Positions 53,148 to 61,286 of a stretch of 64,000 nucleotides of DNA are shown here, one piece after another. Where the stretch lies: NCBI GenBank assembly GCA_017525525.1, contig JAFXSQ010000046.1, positions 1 to 64,000 of the forward strand, written 5' to 3'. Source of the DNA: Lachnospiraceae bacterium (GTDB lineage Bacteria > Bacillota > Clostridia > Lachnospirales > Lachnospiraceae). Numbering within the stretch: position 1 is the first letter of the stretch; every line of letters starts with the position of its first letter. The notes under the pieces were generated by a model. The model made no database searches. It was not told the DNA's origin and saw only the letters and a list, made by a program, of their open reading frames with translations. A program made the position numbers and the translations under genes.

Positions 53148-53534
53148 CTACCTTTCATCTAACACAACAGTGATATGGCTTGTTCTCTTCTCGATTCTGT
53201 AAGCCCTACCCTGTGCTCTCGGCTGAATACGCTTCATTGTCGGTCCCTTGTTGGCGTAGCACTCTGCTACATAGAGGTTCTCTGCCTTAAGTCCGTTATT
53301 GTTCTCTGCGTTAGCGATTGCTGACTTTAAGAGCTTCTCTATAACCTTTGATGCGTATCTGTTGTTGTAAGCAAGGATACCCAGTGCCTCAGCTACACTC
53401 TTACCTCTTATAGCGTCTAAGACGAAGCAGGCCTTGGTAACCGATACTCTGGCGTAGGATACTGTTGCTCTCGCTCTCTCATCCTTATTCTCATTTCTGA
53501 GTCTCTTTATCTGGGATCTATGTCCTTTTGCCAT
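53148..53534 (-). CDS. rplV: 50S ribosomal protein L22
   Basis: 128 residues; its beta hairpin lines the exit tunnel. Motifs RVSVTKACFVLDAIRGKSV and ARGRAYRI-type PRAQGRAYRIEKRTSHITVVL. It is 15 bp after rpsS. Confidence 0.98.
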   Translation of the reverse strand: MAKGHRSQIKRLRNENKDERARATVSYARVSVTKACFVLDAIRGKSVAEALGILAYNNRYASKVIEKLLKSAIANAENNNGLKAENLYVAECYANKGPTMKRIQPRAQGRAYRIEKRTSHITVVLDER

Positions 53535-53549
53535 TAGATTTTACCTCCT

Positions 53550-53825
53550 TTACCTGCCCTTTTTCTCGTCCTTACCGTGGCCTCTGTAGGTTCTGGTCTG
53601 AACGAACTCACCGAGCTTATGTCCTACCATATCCTCAGTCACGTATACAGGCACGTGCTTTCTTCCGTCATATACTGCAAATGTATGACTTACAAATGAA
53701 GGGAAGATGGTTGAACGACGTGACCAGGTCTTGATGACCTCTTTGCTGTTCGACGCATTTAACGCATCAACCTTCTTGAGTAAATATTCGTCTGCGAATG
53801 GTCCTTTTTTTAATGAACGAGCCAT
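53550..53825 (-). CDS. rpsS: 30S ribosomal protein S19
   Basis: 91 residues: [19 protein letters not shown] and [17 protein letters not shown] are diagnostic. It forms the head with S13. It is 10 bp after rplB. Confidence 0.98.
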   Translation of the reverse strand: MARSLKKGPFADEYLLKKVDALNASNSKEVIKTWSRRSTIFPSFVSHTFAVYDGRKHVPVYVTEDMVGHKLGEFVQTRTYRGHGKDEKKGR

Positions 53826-53835
53826 GGTTACCTCC

Positions 53836-54678
53836 TTACTTTACGTTCTTGCCGTCTCTGGTTCTTACGATATACTTGTTAGACTGCTTATTCTTCTTTC
53901 TGGTCTTTAAGCCAAGTGCCGGCTTGCCCCAAGGTGTTGACGGACCGGGACGACCGATGCTTGTCTTACCCTCACCACCACCATGTGGGTGATCGTTGGG
54001 GTTCATGACCGAACCTCTGACGGTCGGGCGGATACCCATGTGACGCTTACGTCCTGCCTTACCAAGATTTACAAGTGCATGCTCTATATTTCCAACCTGG
54101 CCGATGGTTGCGCGGCAGATGATCGGAACCTGTCTCATCTCTCCTGAGGGGAGACGGAGTGTTGCGAACTTGCCTTCCTTAGCCATGAGCTGTGCTGAGT
54201 TACCTGCCGAACGAACGAGCTGTGCGCCCTTGCCCGGGTAAAGCTCGATGTTGTGGAGCTCTGTACCTAAGGGGATGTTCTCGAGCGGCAAGCAGTTGCC
54301 AACCTTAACCTCTGCCTTAGGTCCGTTCATAAGCTCGTCGCCTACCTTAAGTCCTACCGGAGCGATGATGTATGCCTTCTCACCGTCTGCGTAGTTGAGG
54401 AGTGCGATGTTAGCTGTTCTGTTCGGATCGTACTCTATGGAAGCTACCTTTGCAGGTATATCATCCTTAAGTCTCTTGAAATCTATTATTCTGTACTTCT
54501 GTCTGTTGCCGCCGCCGTGATGACGAACGGTGATCTTGCCCTGATTATTCCTTCCTGCGGTCTTTGACTTCTTAGCGAGAAGTGATCTCTCCGGAGTAGA
54601 TGTTGTGATCTCCGCGAAATCAAGTCCTGTCATATTCCTTCTGGAGGGTGTATATGGGTTATATGTCTTGATGCCCAT
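53836..54678 (-). CDS. rplB: 50S ribosomal protein L2
   Basis: 280 residues; essential for peptidyl-transferase structure. [16 protein letters not shown] at the start; the conserved HPHGGGEG loop with its key His is present near 225, then [15 protein letters not shown]. It is 64 bp after rplW. Confidence 0.98.
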   Translation of the reverse strand: MGIKTYNPYTPSRRNMTGLDFAEITTSTPERSLLAKKSKTAGRNNQGKITVRHHGGGNRQKYRIIDFKRLKDDIPAKVASIEYDPNRTANIALLNYADGEKAYIIAPVGLKVGDELMNGPKAEVKVGNCLPLENIPLGTELHNIELYPGKGAQLVRSAGNSAQLMAKEGKFATLRLPSGEMRQVPIICRATIGQVGNIEHALVNLGKAGRKRHMGIRPTVRGSVMNPNDHPHGGGEGKTSIGRPGPSTPWGKPALGLKTRKKNKQSNKYIVRTRDGKNVK

Positions 54679-54742
54679 TTTTAAGTTCTCCTTTCGTTTA
54701 CGAATTATCGCTTCGTCAGCTTAATTGTATCTTATCTTGATC

Positions 54743-55042
54743 TTACAGTCCTTCGAAAAGCTCGATGTCTGCGCTGTCGGCTGTAAGCTGAACGACTGCC
54801 TTCTTGAACTTTGCAGTCTTACCGAAGGTCATGCCACGTCTCTTGGTCTTGCCGTCGTAGTTCATGGTGTTGACCTTAGCAACCTTGGTGCCGTCGAACA
54901 TCTTCTCAACAGCTTCCTTAATCTGGCTCTTTGTAGCCTCGGGCGCTACCTTGAAGGTGTATTTCTTCTCAGCCATAGCATTCATGCTCTTCTCTGTGAG
55001 AACCGGCTTCAATATGATGTCATAATACTTGATATCTGCCAT
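54743..55042 (-). CDS. rplW: 50S ribosomal protein L23
   Basis: 99 residues; exit-tunnel protein that docks SRP and trigger factor. [14 protein letters not shown] and [19 protein letters not shown] are typical. The start overlaps the rplD stop by one base (TAATG). Confidence 0.97.
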   Translation of the reverse strand: MADIKYYDIILKPVLTEKSMNAMAEKKYTFKVAPEATKSQIKEAVEKMFDGTKVAKVNTMNYDGKTKRRGMTFGKTAKFKKAVVQLTADSADIELFEGL

Positions 55043-55698
55043 TATGCGTACACCTCCTCGATTGCTGCTACAGCATCCTTGGTGATTACGAATGCTTCAT
55101 ACTTTAATATATCATATACGTTAAGGGTGCTTCTAACCTCTGTAGCCTCACCGCTCTTAACAATCTCGATTGTGCCGGCCTTTACACCCGGAAGATTGTT
55201 AACGGACTTAACAAGATTGTCGTTAACGCCGTTTGTTACAACAAATGCTTCCTCAGCCTTAAGGTTCTTTAAGATCTCGGCAGCTTTCTTTGTCTTGATC
55301 TCGTCAAGCTTGAAATCATCAACTACGATGAACTTCTTGTCATTTACCTTAGCTGTAAGAGCAGACTTTAATGCAATCTGCTTCTCTCTCTTGTTCATCT
55401 TCTTGGAATAGTCTCTCGGCTTCGGTGCGAATACTACGCCACCGCCTGTCCACTGAGGTGAACGGGTTGAACCCTGTCTTGCATGACCTGTTCCCTTCTG
55501 TCTCCAGGGCTTTCTTCCGCCACCGGAAACCTCTGAACGTGTCTTTGCGCTCTGTGTACCCTGACGGCTGTTAGCAAGCTGAGTAACAACTGCCTGATGT
55601 ACAAGGTGCTCATTTATTTCAACACCGAACACTTCGTCATTTAAGTCGATAGTACCGACCTCCATGCCTTCGGTATTAAATACTGATACTGTTGCCAT
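55042..55698 (-). CDS. rplD: 50S ribosomal protein L4
   Basis: 218 residues, with the tunnel loop [20 protein letters not shown] (about 45-64) where macrolide-resistance changes occur; it reads as wild type ([14 protein letters not shown]). AAAGGAGG precedes the ATG. In enterics L4 regulates this operon; no such site is evident here. Confidence 0.97.
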   Translation of the reverse strand: MATVSVFNTEGMEVGTIDLNDEVFGVEINEHLVHQAVVTQLANSRQGTQSAKTRSEVSGGGRKPWRQKGTGHARQGSTRSPQWTGGGVVFAPKPRDYSKKMNKREKQIALKSALTAKVNDKKFIVVDDFKLDEIKTKKAAEILKNLKAEEAFVVTNGVNDNLVKSVNNLPGVKAGTIEIVKSGEATEVRSTLNVYDILKYEAFVITKDAVAAIEEVYA

Positions 55699-55724
55699 TT
55701 GTTAGCTCCTCCTTTCAATTACGC

Positions 55725-56411
55725 TTATTTACCGGTCTTTACCGTCTCCTTGACAAGTACAAGAGACTTCTTCGGTCCCGGTACAGCGCCTTTAACAAGG
55801 ATTACGTTATTCTCTACATCTACCTTAACTACCTCAAGGTTCTGTACAGTTACCTGAACCGCACCCTTATGTCCGGGCATCTTCTTGCCCTTGAATACTC
55901 TACCGGGTGTTGTTGCGGAACCGTTTGAACCTGCATGACGGTGGTACTTTGAACCGTGTCCCGAAGGGCCCGAACGCATACCGTATCTCTTGATACCGCC
56001 TGCATATCCCTTACCCTTTGACTTAGCGGTTACATCTATCTTATCGCCTTCAGCGAAGATGTCAGCCTTTATAACACTCTCACCTACTGTGTAGTCTGCA
56101 ACGTTCTCTACTCTGAACTCCTTAACGAACTTCTTAGGTGTTGTGCCGGCGTTCTTGAAATGGCCTGCCTCAGCCTTTGTAGCTCCGTGAGGGTTCTTGA
56201 TAACCTTCTTGCCTGAGCCGTCCTTGCTTATTACCTTTTCCTTCTTCTCGCCGAAGCCGAGCTGGATTGCCTCATAGCCATCCTTGTCCATTGTCTTAAC
56301 CTGTGTTACCACACAAGGTCCGGCTTCAAGTACGGTAACGGGAGTTAATACTCCGTCCTCGTTGAAGATCTGTGTCATACCGACCTTCGTCGCCATAATT
56401 ACTTTCTTCAT
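55725..56411 (-). CDS. rplC: 50S ribosomal protein L3
   Basis: 228 residues; reaches the peptidyl-transferase centre. [30 protein letters not shown] and [13 protein letters not shown] motifs are present. GGAGGA precedes ATG 56409-56411. A 206-bp gap with repeat copy 2 separates it from rpsJ. Confidence 0.98.
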   Translation of the reverse strand: MKKVIMATKVGMTQIFNEDGVLTPVTVLEAGPCVVTQVKTMDKDGYEAIQLGFGEKKEKVISKDGSGKKVIKNPHGATKAEAGHFKNAGTTPKKFVKEFRVENVADYTVGESVIKADIFAEGDKIDVTAKSKGKGYAGGIKRYGMRSGPSGHGSKYHRHAGSNGSATTPGRVFKGKKMPGHKGAVQVTVQNLEVVKVDVENNVILVKGAVPGPKKSLVLVKETVKTGK

Positions 56412-56474
56412 TTTCTTTCCTCCTAATTATTAAATTCACAGCGGATTGCTTTTGCCCCCGACCGTAGGGAGCGG

Positions 56475-56554
56475 GGAGCCCGTCGCGGATTGGCCTCGAT
56501 TTGCTCGCAAATCGAAGGCTAGCCACCCGGCGATGAGGGCTTTGAGCGACTTCA
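56475..56554. repeat. 80-bp intergenic repeat, copy 2 (rpsJ-rplC gap)
   Basis: 77 of 80 bases match 40927-41006, in the same orientation, 15.5 kb away within the same operon. It contains the palindrome CGATTTGC-TC-GCAAATCG. Confidence 0.9.
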
Positions 56555-56617
56555 CAATCATTCTAAATCCACTCCTTCGCTCCGTGGAACTTAAGCGCGA
56601 GTGCAATTAGGTACTGT

Positions 56618-56932
56618 TTATTTCATCATCTTAAGATCGACATACACGCCTGCTGACATCTCAACCTTCTGTAAGGTCTCGATTGTCTTTTGAGACGGTG
56701 ATATGACATCGATGAGTCTCTTGTGGGTTCTCTGCTCGAACTGCTCTCTTGAATCCTTATACTTATGAACAGCACGAAGGATTGTTACCCTTTCAATCTT
56801 AGTAGGCATCGGAACCGGTCCGCTTACCTTTGCTCCAACTGACTTGCAAGCCTCTACGATCTGCTTTGCTGCCTGATCGATGAGCTTGTGGTCATACGCC
56901 TTAAGTGTGATTCTCATTACCTGACTTGCCAT
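56618..56932 (-). CDS. rpsJ: 30S ribosomal protein S10
   Basis: 104 residues, the first gene of the cluster; also NusE in antitermination. [21 protein letters not shown] and [20 protein letters not shown] are diagnostic. AAGGAGGAG precedes the ATG. It has a leader of about 275 nt. Confidence 0.98.
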   Translation of the reverse strand: MASQVMRITLKAYDHKLIDQAAKQIVEACKSVGAKVSGPVPMPTKIERVTILRAVHKYKDSREQFEQRTHKRLIDVISPSQKTIETLQKVEMSAGVYVDLKMMK

Positions 56933-57018
56933 AAAAAAAGTCTCCTCCTTGTTTAATTACTTGACAAGTGGTGACTGTACAACTTTCCCGTGTGTGTCCT
57001 AACGCCCTCAAAGATAAT

Positions 57019-57036
57019 GATACGGTTTCCCGTATC
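57019..57036 (-). promoter_or_regulatory. Tetraloop hairpin in the S10 operon leader
   Basis: GATACGG-GAAA-CCGTATC forms a 7-bp stem with a GNRA loop about 90 nt before the rpsJ start. It is followed by no T-run. Other leader stems (about 57068-57100, CCGGCACGTCCGG) are weaker. Its role is unknown. Confidence 0.55.
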
Positions 57037-57214
57037 TCCTTGATAAGCTATATGACTTTCACACGTCATTTCCGGACGTGCCGGATGATTGCTTATACAG
57101 TGACTTGTCGCCAGTTATCATTAATTGACATTCGCTCCACGAAATAACCCGCTTGCTTCCAAACTCCCAAGCGGCAACCTCCGCTTCCACGCTATCAATG
57201 TCACAGCAAACGGT

Positions 57215-57243
57215 ATAATAACAGAAATGAAAGAATAATGCAA
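57215..57243 (-). promoter_or_regulatory. Promoter of the S10-spc-alpha cluster
   Basis: The minus strand has TTGCAT (57238-57243), a 17-bp spacer and TATTAT (57215-57220) in AT-rich DNA. Transcription would start near 57208 and read about 275 nt before rpsJ. The rest of the gap 56933-57364 has no supportable gene. Confidence 0.75.
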
Positions 57244-57364
57244 GAACTTTTTTAAATTATTTTTTACAGAAATACTACCATATACAATAATGATTAAAGT
57301 GCTGGCGTTTTCAACCGGCACTTTAGCTGAAAGATCCAATAAAGCTTTTCTCCCTACCGACAAA

Positions 57365-58525
57365 TCACTGCGAGAGCTTTTCCTCAAGTTTCCTTATTCG
57401 TTCTTCATACGCAGCCAGAGCATCATTTTGCTTATTGCATTTTTCTTCGAGTTTCTTTAAAGCCTCATCCTGTTTCTTTAAAGCCTCATCCTGTTTCTTT
57501 AAAGCCTCATCCTGTTTCTTTAAAGCCTCATCCTGTTTCTTTAAAGCCTCATCCTGTTTCTTTATAATCTCATCCTGTTTCTTTATAGCTTCACCCTGCT
57601 CTTTTATAATCTTCCCACGTTCCTTGATGGTCTCCTCATACTCGTCTATCATCAGCTGCACGGTTCCTTCATCAAGTTCTCTTAATTCTTCCGAAAACAT
57701 CTCCATCACCTTCTCCGTATTTGACGCAAGGCTATACACATCAGTATATATATCCTTAAACTCCGGAAATACTTCCAACAGCCTTACTATCTGCTCGGGT
57801 TTATCCATAGAAAGAAACGCAAGCCACGCTTCTTCCTTGGTATTAACAGTTTTATTTTCGTATATACGTCTGAAGATGTCAAGGGAAATCATGTAATAAT
57901 TCTGAAGCATATTGAGCTTTAACGGTGTATTTGATACATACGACACATAGTGCTTGTAAATACCTTCAAGCTCCTTTGTCTTAAACTCTCCGGGGCTTTT
58001 CTCATAAAAGATAATAGTGTACACCGGCTTGATATCTTTATAACTGAATTTCCGATCTTCTCCTCTGTCTGCTTTAGCACGCTTATACTGTCTTAACAAA
58101 AGATCCGCTCCGTAGCAGGCTGCGCGCTCTCCCGGGAACTTGTACCCTATCTTCTGAATCTCAACATTTGCTATGCTTCCATCTTCAAACTCCACAATAA
58201 TATCCATTGAAAGCAACGTTGTATCCGAAGCCACACATATACTCTCCAACGGAAGAACCTCTTTTATCTTTACCTTCATATTCAGTATACACGAAAGCAT
58301 GTCCTCAAGCCTGTCCCGGTGTATCTCGGTATCAAAAACATACTTAAAATATACATCATATGTTATTCTCATACCGCGGGCACCCGTACATATATCCAGA
58401 AACAGCTCCCGTTCATTTTCACCAAGTCCCTCAAACCACAATTTCATGCGTCGATTATTCATTATCTCTTCAATTACCGCTTCCCTGCTCTTAAGCATCG
58501 GGAACATATCGTTTAGTCTGTTCAT
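57365..58525 (-). CDS. Rpn-family PD-(D/E)XK nuclease with heptad-repeat tail
   Basis: 386 residues, apparently complete. It opens with TYDVYFKYVFDTEIHRDRLEDML. The catalytic pattern is D in LLSMDIIVEFEDG and E-x-Q in IANVEIQKIGYKFPGERAACYGADLL, as in Rpn recombination-promoting nucleases. YTIIFYEKSPGEF matches the conserved middle strand. The last 90 residues are a coiled coil with KKQDEAL repeated five times exactly. Rpn proteins cut DNA and raise RecA-independent recombination in E. coli; whether this one moves DNA is unknown. Three decayed relatives lie in the first 26 kb. It is divergent from the XRE gene. Confidence 0.88.
   Translation of the reverse strand: MNRLNDMFPMLKSREAVIEEIMNNRRMKLWFEGLGENERELFLDICTGARGMRITYDVYFKYVFDTEIHRDRLEDMLSCILNMKVKIKEVLPLESICVASDTTLLSMDIIVEFEDGSIANVEIQKIGYKFPGERAACYGADLLLRQYKRAKADRGEDRKFSYKDIKPVYTIIFYEKSPGEFKTKELEGIYKHYVSYVSNTPLKLNMLQNYYMISLDIFRRIYENKTVNTKEEAWLAFLSMDKPEQIVRLLEVFPEFKDIYTDVYSLASNTEKVMEMFSEELRELDEGTVQLMIDEYEETIKERGKIIKEQGEAIKKQDEIIKKQDEALKKQDEALKKQDEALKKQDEALKKQDEALKKLEEKCNKQNDALAAYEERIRKLEEKLSQ
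57452..57598. repeat. 21-bp tandem repeat in the Rpn gene
   Basis: The unit TTTCTTTAAAGCCTCATCCTG occurs five times without change (57452-57556), then twice with changes (57557-57598). It encodes the 7-residue coiled-coil heptad KKQDEAL. Identical units imply recent expansion. Confidence 0.92.
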
Positions 58526-58578
58526 ATTTTTTCCTCCTATACAATATACTATTTGTATATATTATATACTATTATTCT

Positions 58579-58595
58579 ATTTACTTCAAGTAAAT
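58579..58595. promoter_or_regulatory. Palindromic operator candidate between Rpn and XRE genes
   Basis: ATTTACTT-C-AAGTAAAT is a perfect 8-bp palindrome in a very AT-rich divergent promoter region, 44 bp before the XRE start. It is the likely binding site of that regulator; a second, looser symmetric run (TATACAATATACTATTTG) lies nearer the Rpn gene. Confidence 0.55.
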
Positions 58596-58638
58596 ATTTA
58601 TATATAATAAATATATCACAATAATAGGAGTTGAACAC

Positions 58639-58962
58639 ATGAACGAAACAGATTACGGAGAAAAGATAAAACAGCTGCGTATAAAAACCGGTCTAACACA
58701 ACGCCAGATAGCAGACGCTCTTAACGCCACGCCCGGATACATAAGCAATGTTGAAAACGGAAGGACCGCCATGTCCCTGCGCATGCTCATATATTACGCA
58801 CGCCTTTTAAATGTATCGCTCGACTATCTCGTAGGCGAAATAGCCGAAGATTACAAACCAAGTTCTTTAGACAACGCCATACTCAAAGAGGTTTCACTTA
58901 TGAACGATGATAATAAGGAAAAGCTTCTTGAAACACTTAAGATATGGAACAAAAAATCATAA
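58639..58962 (+). CDS. XRE-family transcriptional regulator
   Basis: 107 residues. The Cro/CI-type helix-turn-helix covers about 8-65 (IKQLRIKTGLTQRQIADALNATPGYISNVENG, then LDYLVGE). The tail is helical. AGGAG lies 8 bases before the ATG. It sits 15 bp before the macro-domain gene in the same direction, so the two form an operon. A palindrome upstream is a likely autoregulatory site. Confidence 0.9.
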   Translation: MNETDYGEKIKQLRIKTGLTQRQIADALNATPGYISNVENGRTAMSLRMLIYYARLLNVSLDYLVGEIAEDYKPSSLDNAILKEVSLMNDDNKEKLLETLKIWNKKS

Positions 58963-58977
58963 CCGGGGAGGATACGC

Positions 58978-60267
58978 ATGCCTTTTCAGATAATAAGAAA
59001 TGATATAACAAAGGTCAAAGCCGATGCAATAGTCAATACCGCCAATCCAAGGCCTGTGATCGGGCGAGGGACGGAAAGTGCGATTTATAATGCTGCAGGG
59101 CGGGACAGACTGCTTGAGGCAAGAAAAGCTATCGGTGAATTAAAGCCCGGTACTGCTGCCGTAACACCGGCCTTTGACCTTGACGCAAAGTTCATAATCC
59201 ACGTGTGCGGTACTGTCTGGAACGGCGGCGATAACGGTGAAGCGGATATCCTGAAGAACTGCTATAGAAACGCACTGTCTATTGCAGTTGATAATAACTG
59301 CTCGTCAATCGCATTCCCGCTCCTTTCCACCGGATCTTTCGGATACCCGGCAGAGCTCGGGCTTCAGATTGCCGTGGATACATTTACGGAGTTCCTTGAA
59401 GAGCACGAAATGGAGATTACTCTCGTCGTCTTCGACGACCGGTCCGTAAAGGTGTCCGGTGGACTTGCCGATGAGGTAAAGAGCTTCGTTGACGACAGCT
59501 ATGTAGCCGGCGCTCTTAATAAAGAATACACACCTCAGGCATTCGGGGGAACTCCAGGGGCAGCGCCGGGTTCATCAGCAAGCGCCCTTGCAGGCGCATC
59601 CGGCATGATGTTTTCTTCCGCCATGCAGCCTTTAACCGCGCCATTTATCGGCAGCGCAGCTGCTTTTGAGCAGCCGCGCAAGGGTTCGATAAGTCTTGAG
59701 GACGCAGAGGTGCCCGCAGCCCGCAAAGAAAAGCATAAAGAAAAGAAGGCAAAGAGCGGTTCCTTTAAGCACGCTTTATTCGGTGCCGCAAAACATAGTT
59801 CGATCAAAGAAGAATCGGCTCGCAAAGCGGAAACGGACTTCGATGCCATTGAGGAATGCACTTTTGAAGATGCGCTCTTCGCCCCGGAAGCCGAGCTTTC
59901 CCTAGAGGACACATTAAAAAGCATATACACCGAATCCTTCGAGAAGCATCTACAGCAGCTTATAAATAAGAAGGGATTGAAAAATTCGGAGGTCTACGCC
60001 ACCGCTAACATATCAAAGCAATACTTCTCAAAGCTGCTCAAAGGACAGGTTAAGCCCTCAAAAGAGAAGGTGCTCGCCCTCGCGATCGGGTTAAGACTCA
60101 ACTTGGATGAAACCGTCGACTTCCTAAGAATTGCAGGCTACGCCCTCTCCCCCATCTCGCAGACAGACGCAGTGGTAAGGTATTTCATCCTCCACGAGGA
60201 CTACAATGTAATCAAGATAGATATCGTGCTCTTTGATTACGGACTCGATCCTCTGTCGAAGAACTAA
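58978..60267 (+). CDS. Macro domain fused to C-terminal helix-turn-helix
   Basis: 429 residues. Residues 1-165 are a macro domain (ITKVKADAIVNTANPRPVIGRGTESAIYNAAG; LLSTGSFGYP), which binds or hydrolyses ADP-ribose and its adducts. Residues 165-320 are a low-complexity Ala/Gly/Ser then Lys/Glu linker. About 325-395 is an XRE-like helix-turn-helix (INKKGLKNSEVYATANISKQYFSKLLKG), then a short alpha-beta tail. GGGGAGG precedes the ATG. The fusion of an ADP-ribose reader to a DNA-binding unit, directly after an XRE gene, suggests control by ADP-ribosylation or NAD state; that is an inference. Confidence 0.88.
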   Translation: MPFQIIRNDITKVKADAIVNTANPRPVIGRGTESAIYNAAGRDRLLEARKAIGELKPGTAAVTPAFDLDAKFIIHVCGTVWNGGDNGEADILKNCYRNALSIAVDNNCSSIAFPLLSTGSFGYPAELGLQIAVDTFTEFLEEHEMEITLVVFDDRSVKVSGGLADEVKSFVDDSYVAGALNKEYTPQAFGGTPGAAPGSSASALAGASGMMFSSAMQPLTAPFIGSAAAFEQPRKGSISLEDAEVPAARKEKHKEKKAKSGSFKHALFGAAKHSSIKEESARKAETDFDAIEECTFEDALFAPEAELSLEDTLKSIYTESFEKHLQQLINKKGLKNSEVYATANISKQYFSKLLKGQVKPSKEKVLALAIGLRLNLDETVDFLRIAGYALSPISQTDAVVRYFILHEDYNVIKIDIVLFDYGLDPLSKN

Positions 60268-60283
60268 TAAATCAATCAGATAC

Positions 60284-60412
60284 TTCTGTTCCCGCGCCGC
60301 ATGCGTGTCACGCAGTGACTGACTTCATTTTGCGCGCGTGCGCATTTTATTCTGTTCCCGCGCCGCATGCGTGTCACGCAGTGACTGACTTCCTTACGCA
60401 TGCGTGCGCATA
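60284..60412. repeat. Two tandem copies of a 66-bp GC-rich palindromic repeat
   Basis: 60284-60349 and 60350-60412 share TTCTGTTCCCGCGCCGCATG, GTGTCACGCAGTGACTGACTT and a GCGTGCGCAT end, including the hairpin GTCAC-GCA-GTGAC. A diverged copy lies in the infA-rpmJ gap (43977-44036). Confidence 0.88.
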
Positions 60413-60488
60413 CGGTCGCCTTCGGGTTGACCTTTTTTATTTGCTTTCATGATATCCTTACCTCACAACAAACAAAGACCACATCAAA

Positions 60489-60519
60489 AGATTCTTCGGG
60501 CTTCGCCCTCAGAATGACA
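60489..60519. repeat. Half-element of the AGATTCTTCG...GAATGACA repeat
   Basis: AGATTCTTCGGGCTTCGCCC followed by TCAGAATGACA resembles the left arm of the element at 45946-46027, with a small internal GGGC-TTC-GCCC hairpin. It lies 24 bp before the VWA gene. Confidence 0.65.
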
Positions 60520-60542
60520 CAAAAAACGAGGAGGTAATCATT

Positions 60543-61217
60543 ATGAAGAAGGGATTAACAGAGATAGTTTACATCTTAGACAGAAGCGGTTCCATGGGAG
60601 GACTTGAGGCGGACACCATAGGCGGTTTCAATGCCATGATGGACAAGCAGAAGAAGACAGGCGAGCAGGCGCTTGTCTCCACTATCCTCTTTGACAACGA
60701 GTGTGAGGTTCTTCACGACAGGGTTCCGATTGACAAGGTCGAGAAGATGACCGACGAGCAGTATTACGTGCGCGGCTGCACAGCCCTGCTTGACGCGGTT
60801 GGCGGTGCCATCCACCACATAGGCAACATACACAAGTACGCCAGGGAAGAGGACCGGCCGGAGAAGACTCTCTTCGTCATCACAACGGACGGCATGGAGA
60901 ACGCCAGCCGCAACTATTCTTATAAGAAGGTAAAGAAGATGGTCAAGCGCCAGCAGGAGGAATACGGCTGGGAATTCATCTTCATCGGAGCAAACATCGA
61001 CTCCTTCGCCGAGTCCGAGAAATTCGGTATCAAAAAGGAGCGCACGGTCAATTACGTACACGACAGTATCGGTACAGCAAATGTATTCGCCGGCGTAGCC
61101 AAAGCAGCCTGCGCGGTAATGGCCGCTCCCTCCAGAGCAAAAATGGATGCCTGCCTTGACGACTGCGAATGGTCCGAGGAAATAAGTGCCGACTACAAAA
61201 AGCGCAGCAAAAGGTAA
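60543..61217 (+). CDS. VWA-domain (TerY-like) protein
   Basis: 224 residues. A von Willebrand A domain with an intact metal-ion-dependent adhesion site: DRSGSM (13-18), a Thr in the RGCTALLDAV loop, and the later Asp in VITTDGMENAS. No signal peptide, so cytoplasmic. GAGGAGG precedes the ATG. TerY-like VWA proteins occur in stress and phosphoprotein loci, but no kinase, phosphatase or ter gene is next to it. The rest of the macro gene's surroundings give no clear pathway. It ends with a strong hairpin terminator. Confidence 0.87.
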   Translation: MKKGLTEIVYILDRSGSMGGLEADTIGGFNAMMDKQKKTGEQALVSTILFDNECEVLHDRVPIDKVEKMTDEQYYVRGCTALLDAVGGAIHHIGNIHKYAREEDRPEKTLFVITTDGMENASRNYSYKKVKKMVKRQQEEYGWEFIFIGANIDSFAESEKFGIKKERTVNYVHDSIGTANVFAGVAKAACAVMAAPSRAKMDACLDDCEWSEEISADYKKRSKR

Positions 61218-61228
61218 ACTCTAACAAC

Positions 61229-61268
61229 AAAACAGGGAATGGATTCTTAAATCCATTCCCTGTTTTTT
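61229..61268. terminator. Terminator after the VWA gene, probably two-way
   Basis: AACAGGGAATGGAT, loop, ATCCATTCCCTGTT then TTTTC on the plus strand; on the minus strand the same stem is followed by TTTTGTTG, so it can also end the convergent surface-protein gene. Confidence 0.88.
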
Positions 61269-61286
61269 CAATCCATTTTATTCCGA

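Noticed and set aside
56933..57210. Known ribosomal-protein leader (L4-type) controlling the S10 operon
   Set aside because: Hairpins are present, but no match to a known leader could be made by eye; only one small hairpin is listed.
57121..57387. 88-codon minus-strand frame upstream of rpsJ
   Set aside because: It runs through the S10 operon promoter and leader, has no ribosome site and resembles no protein.
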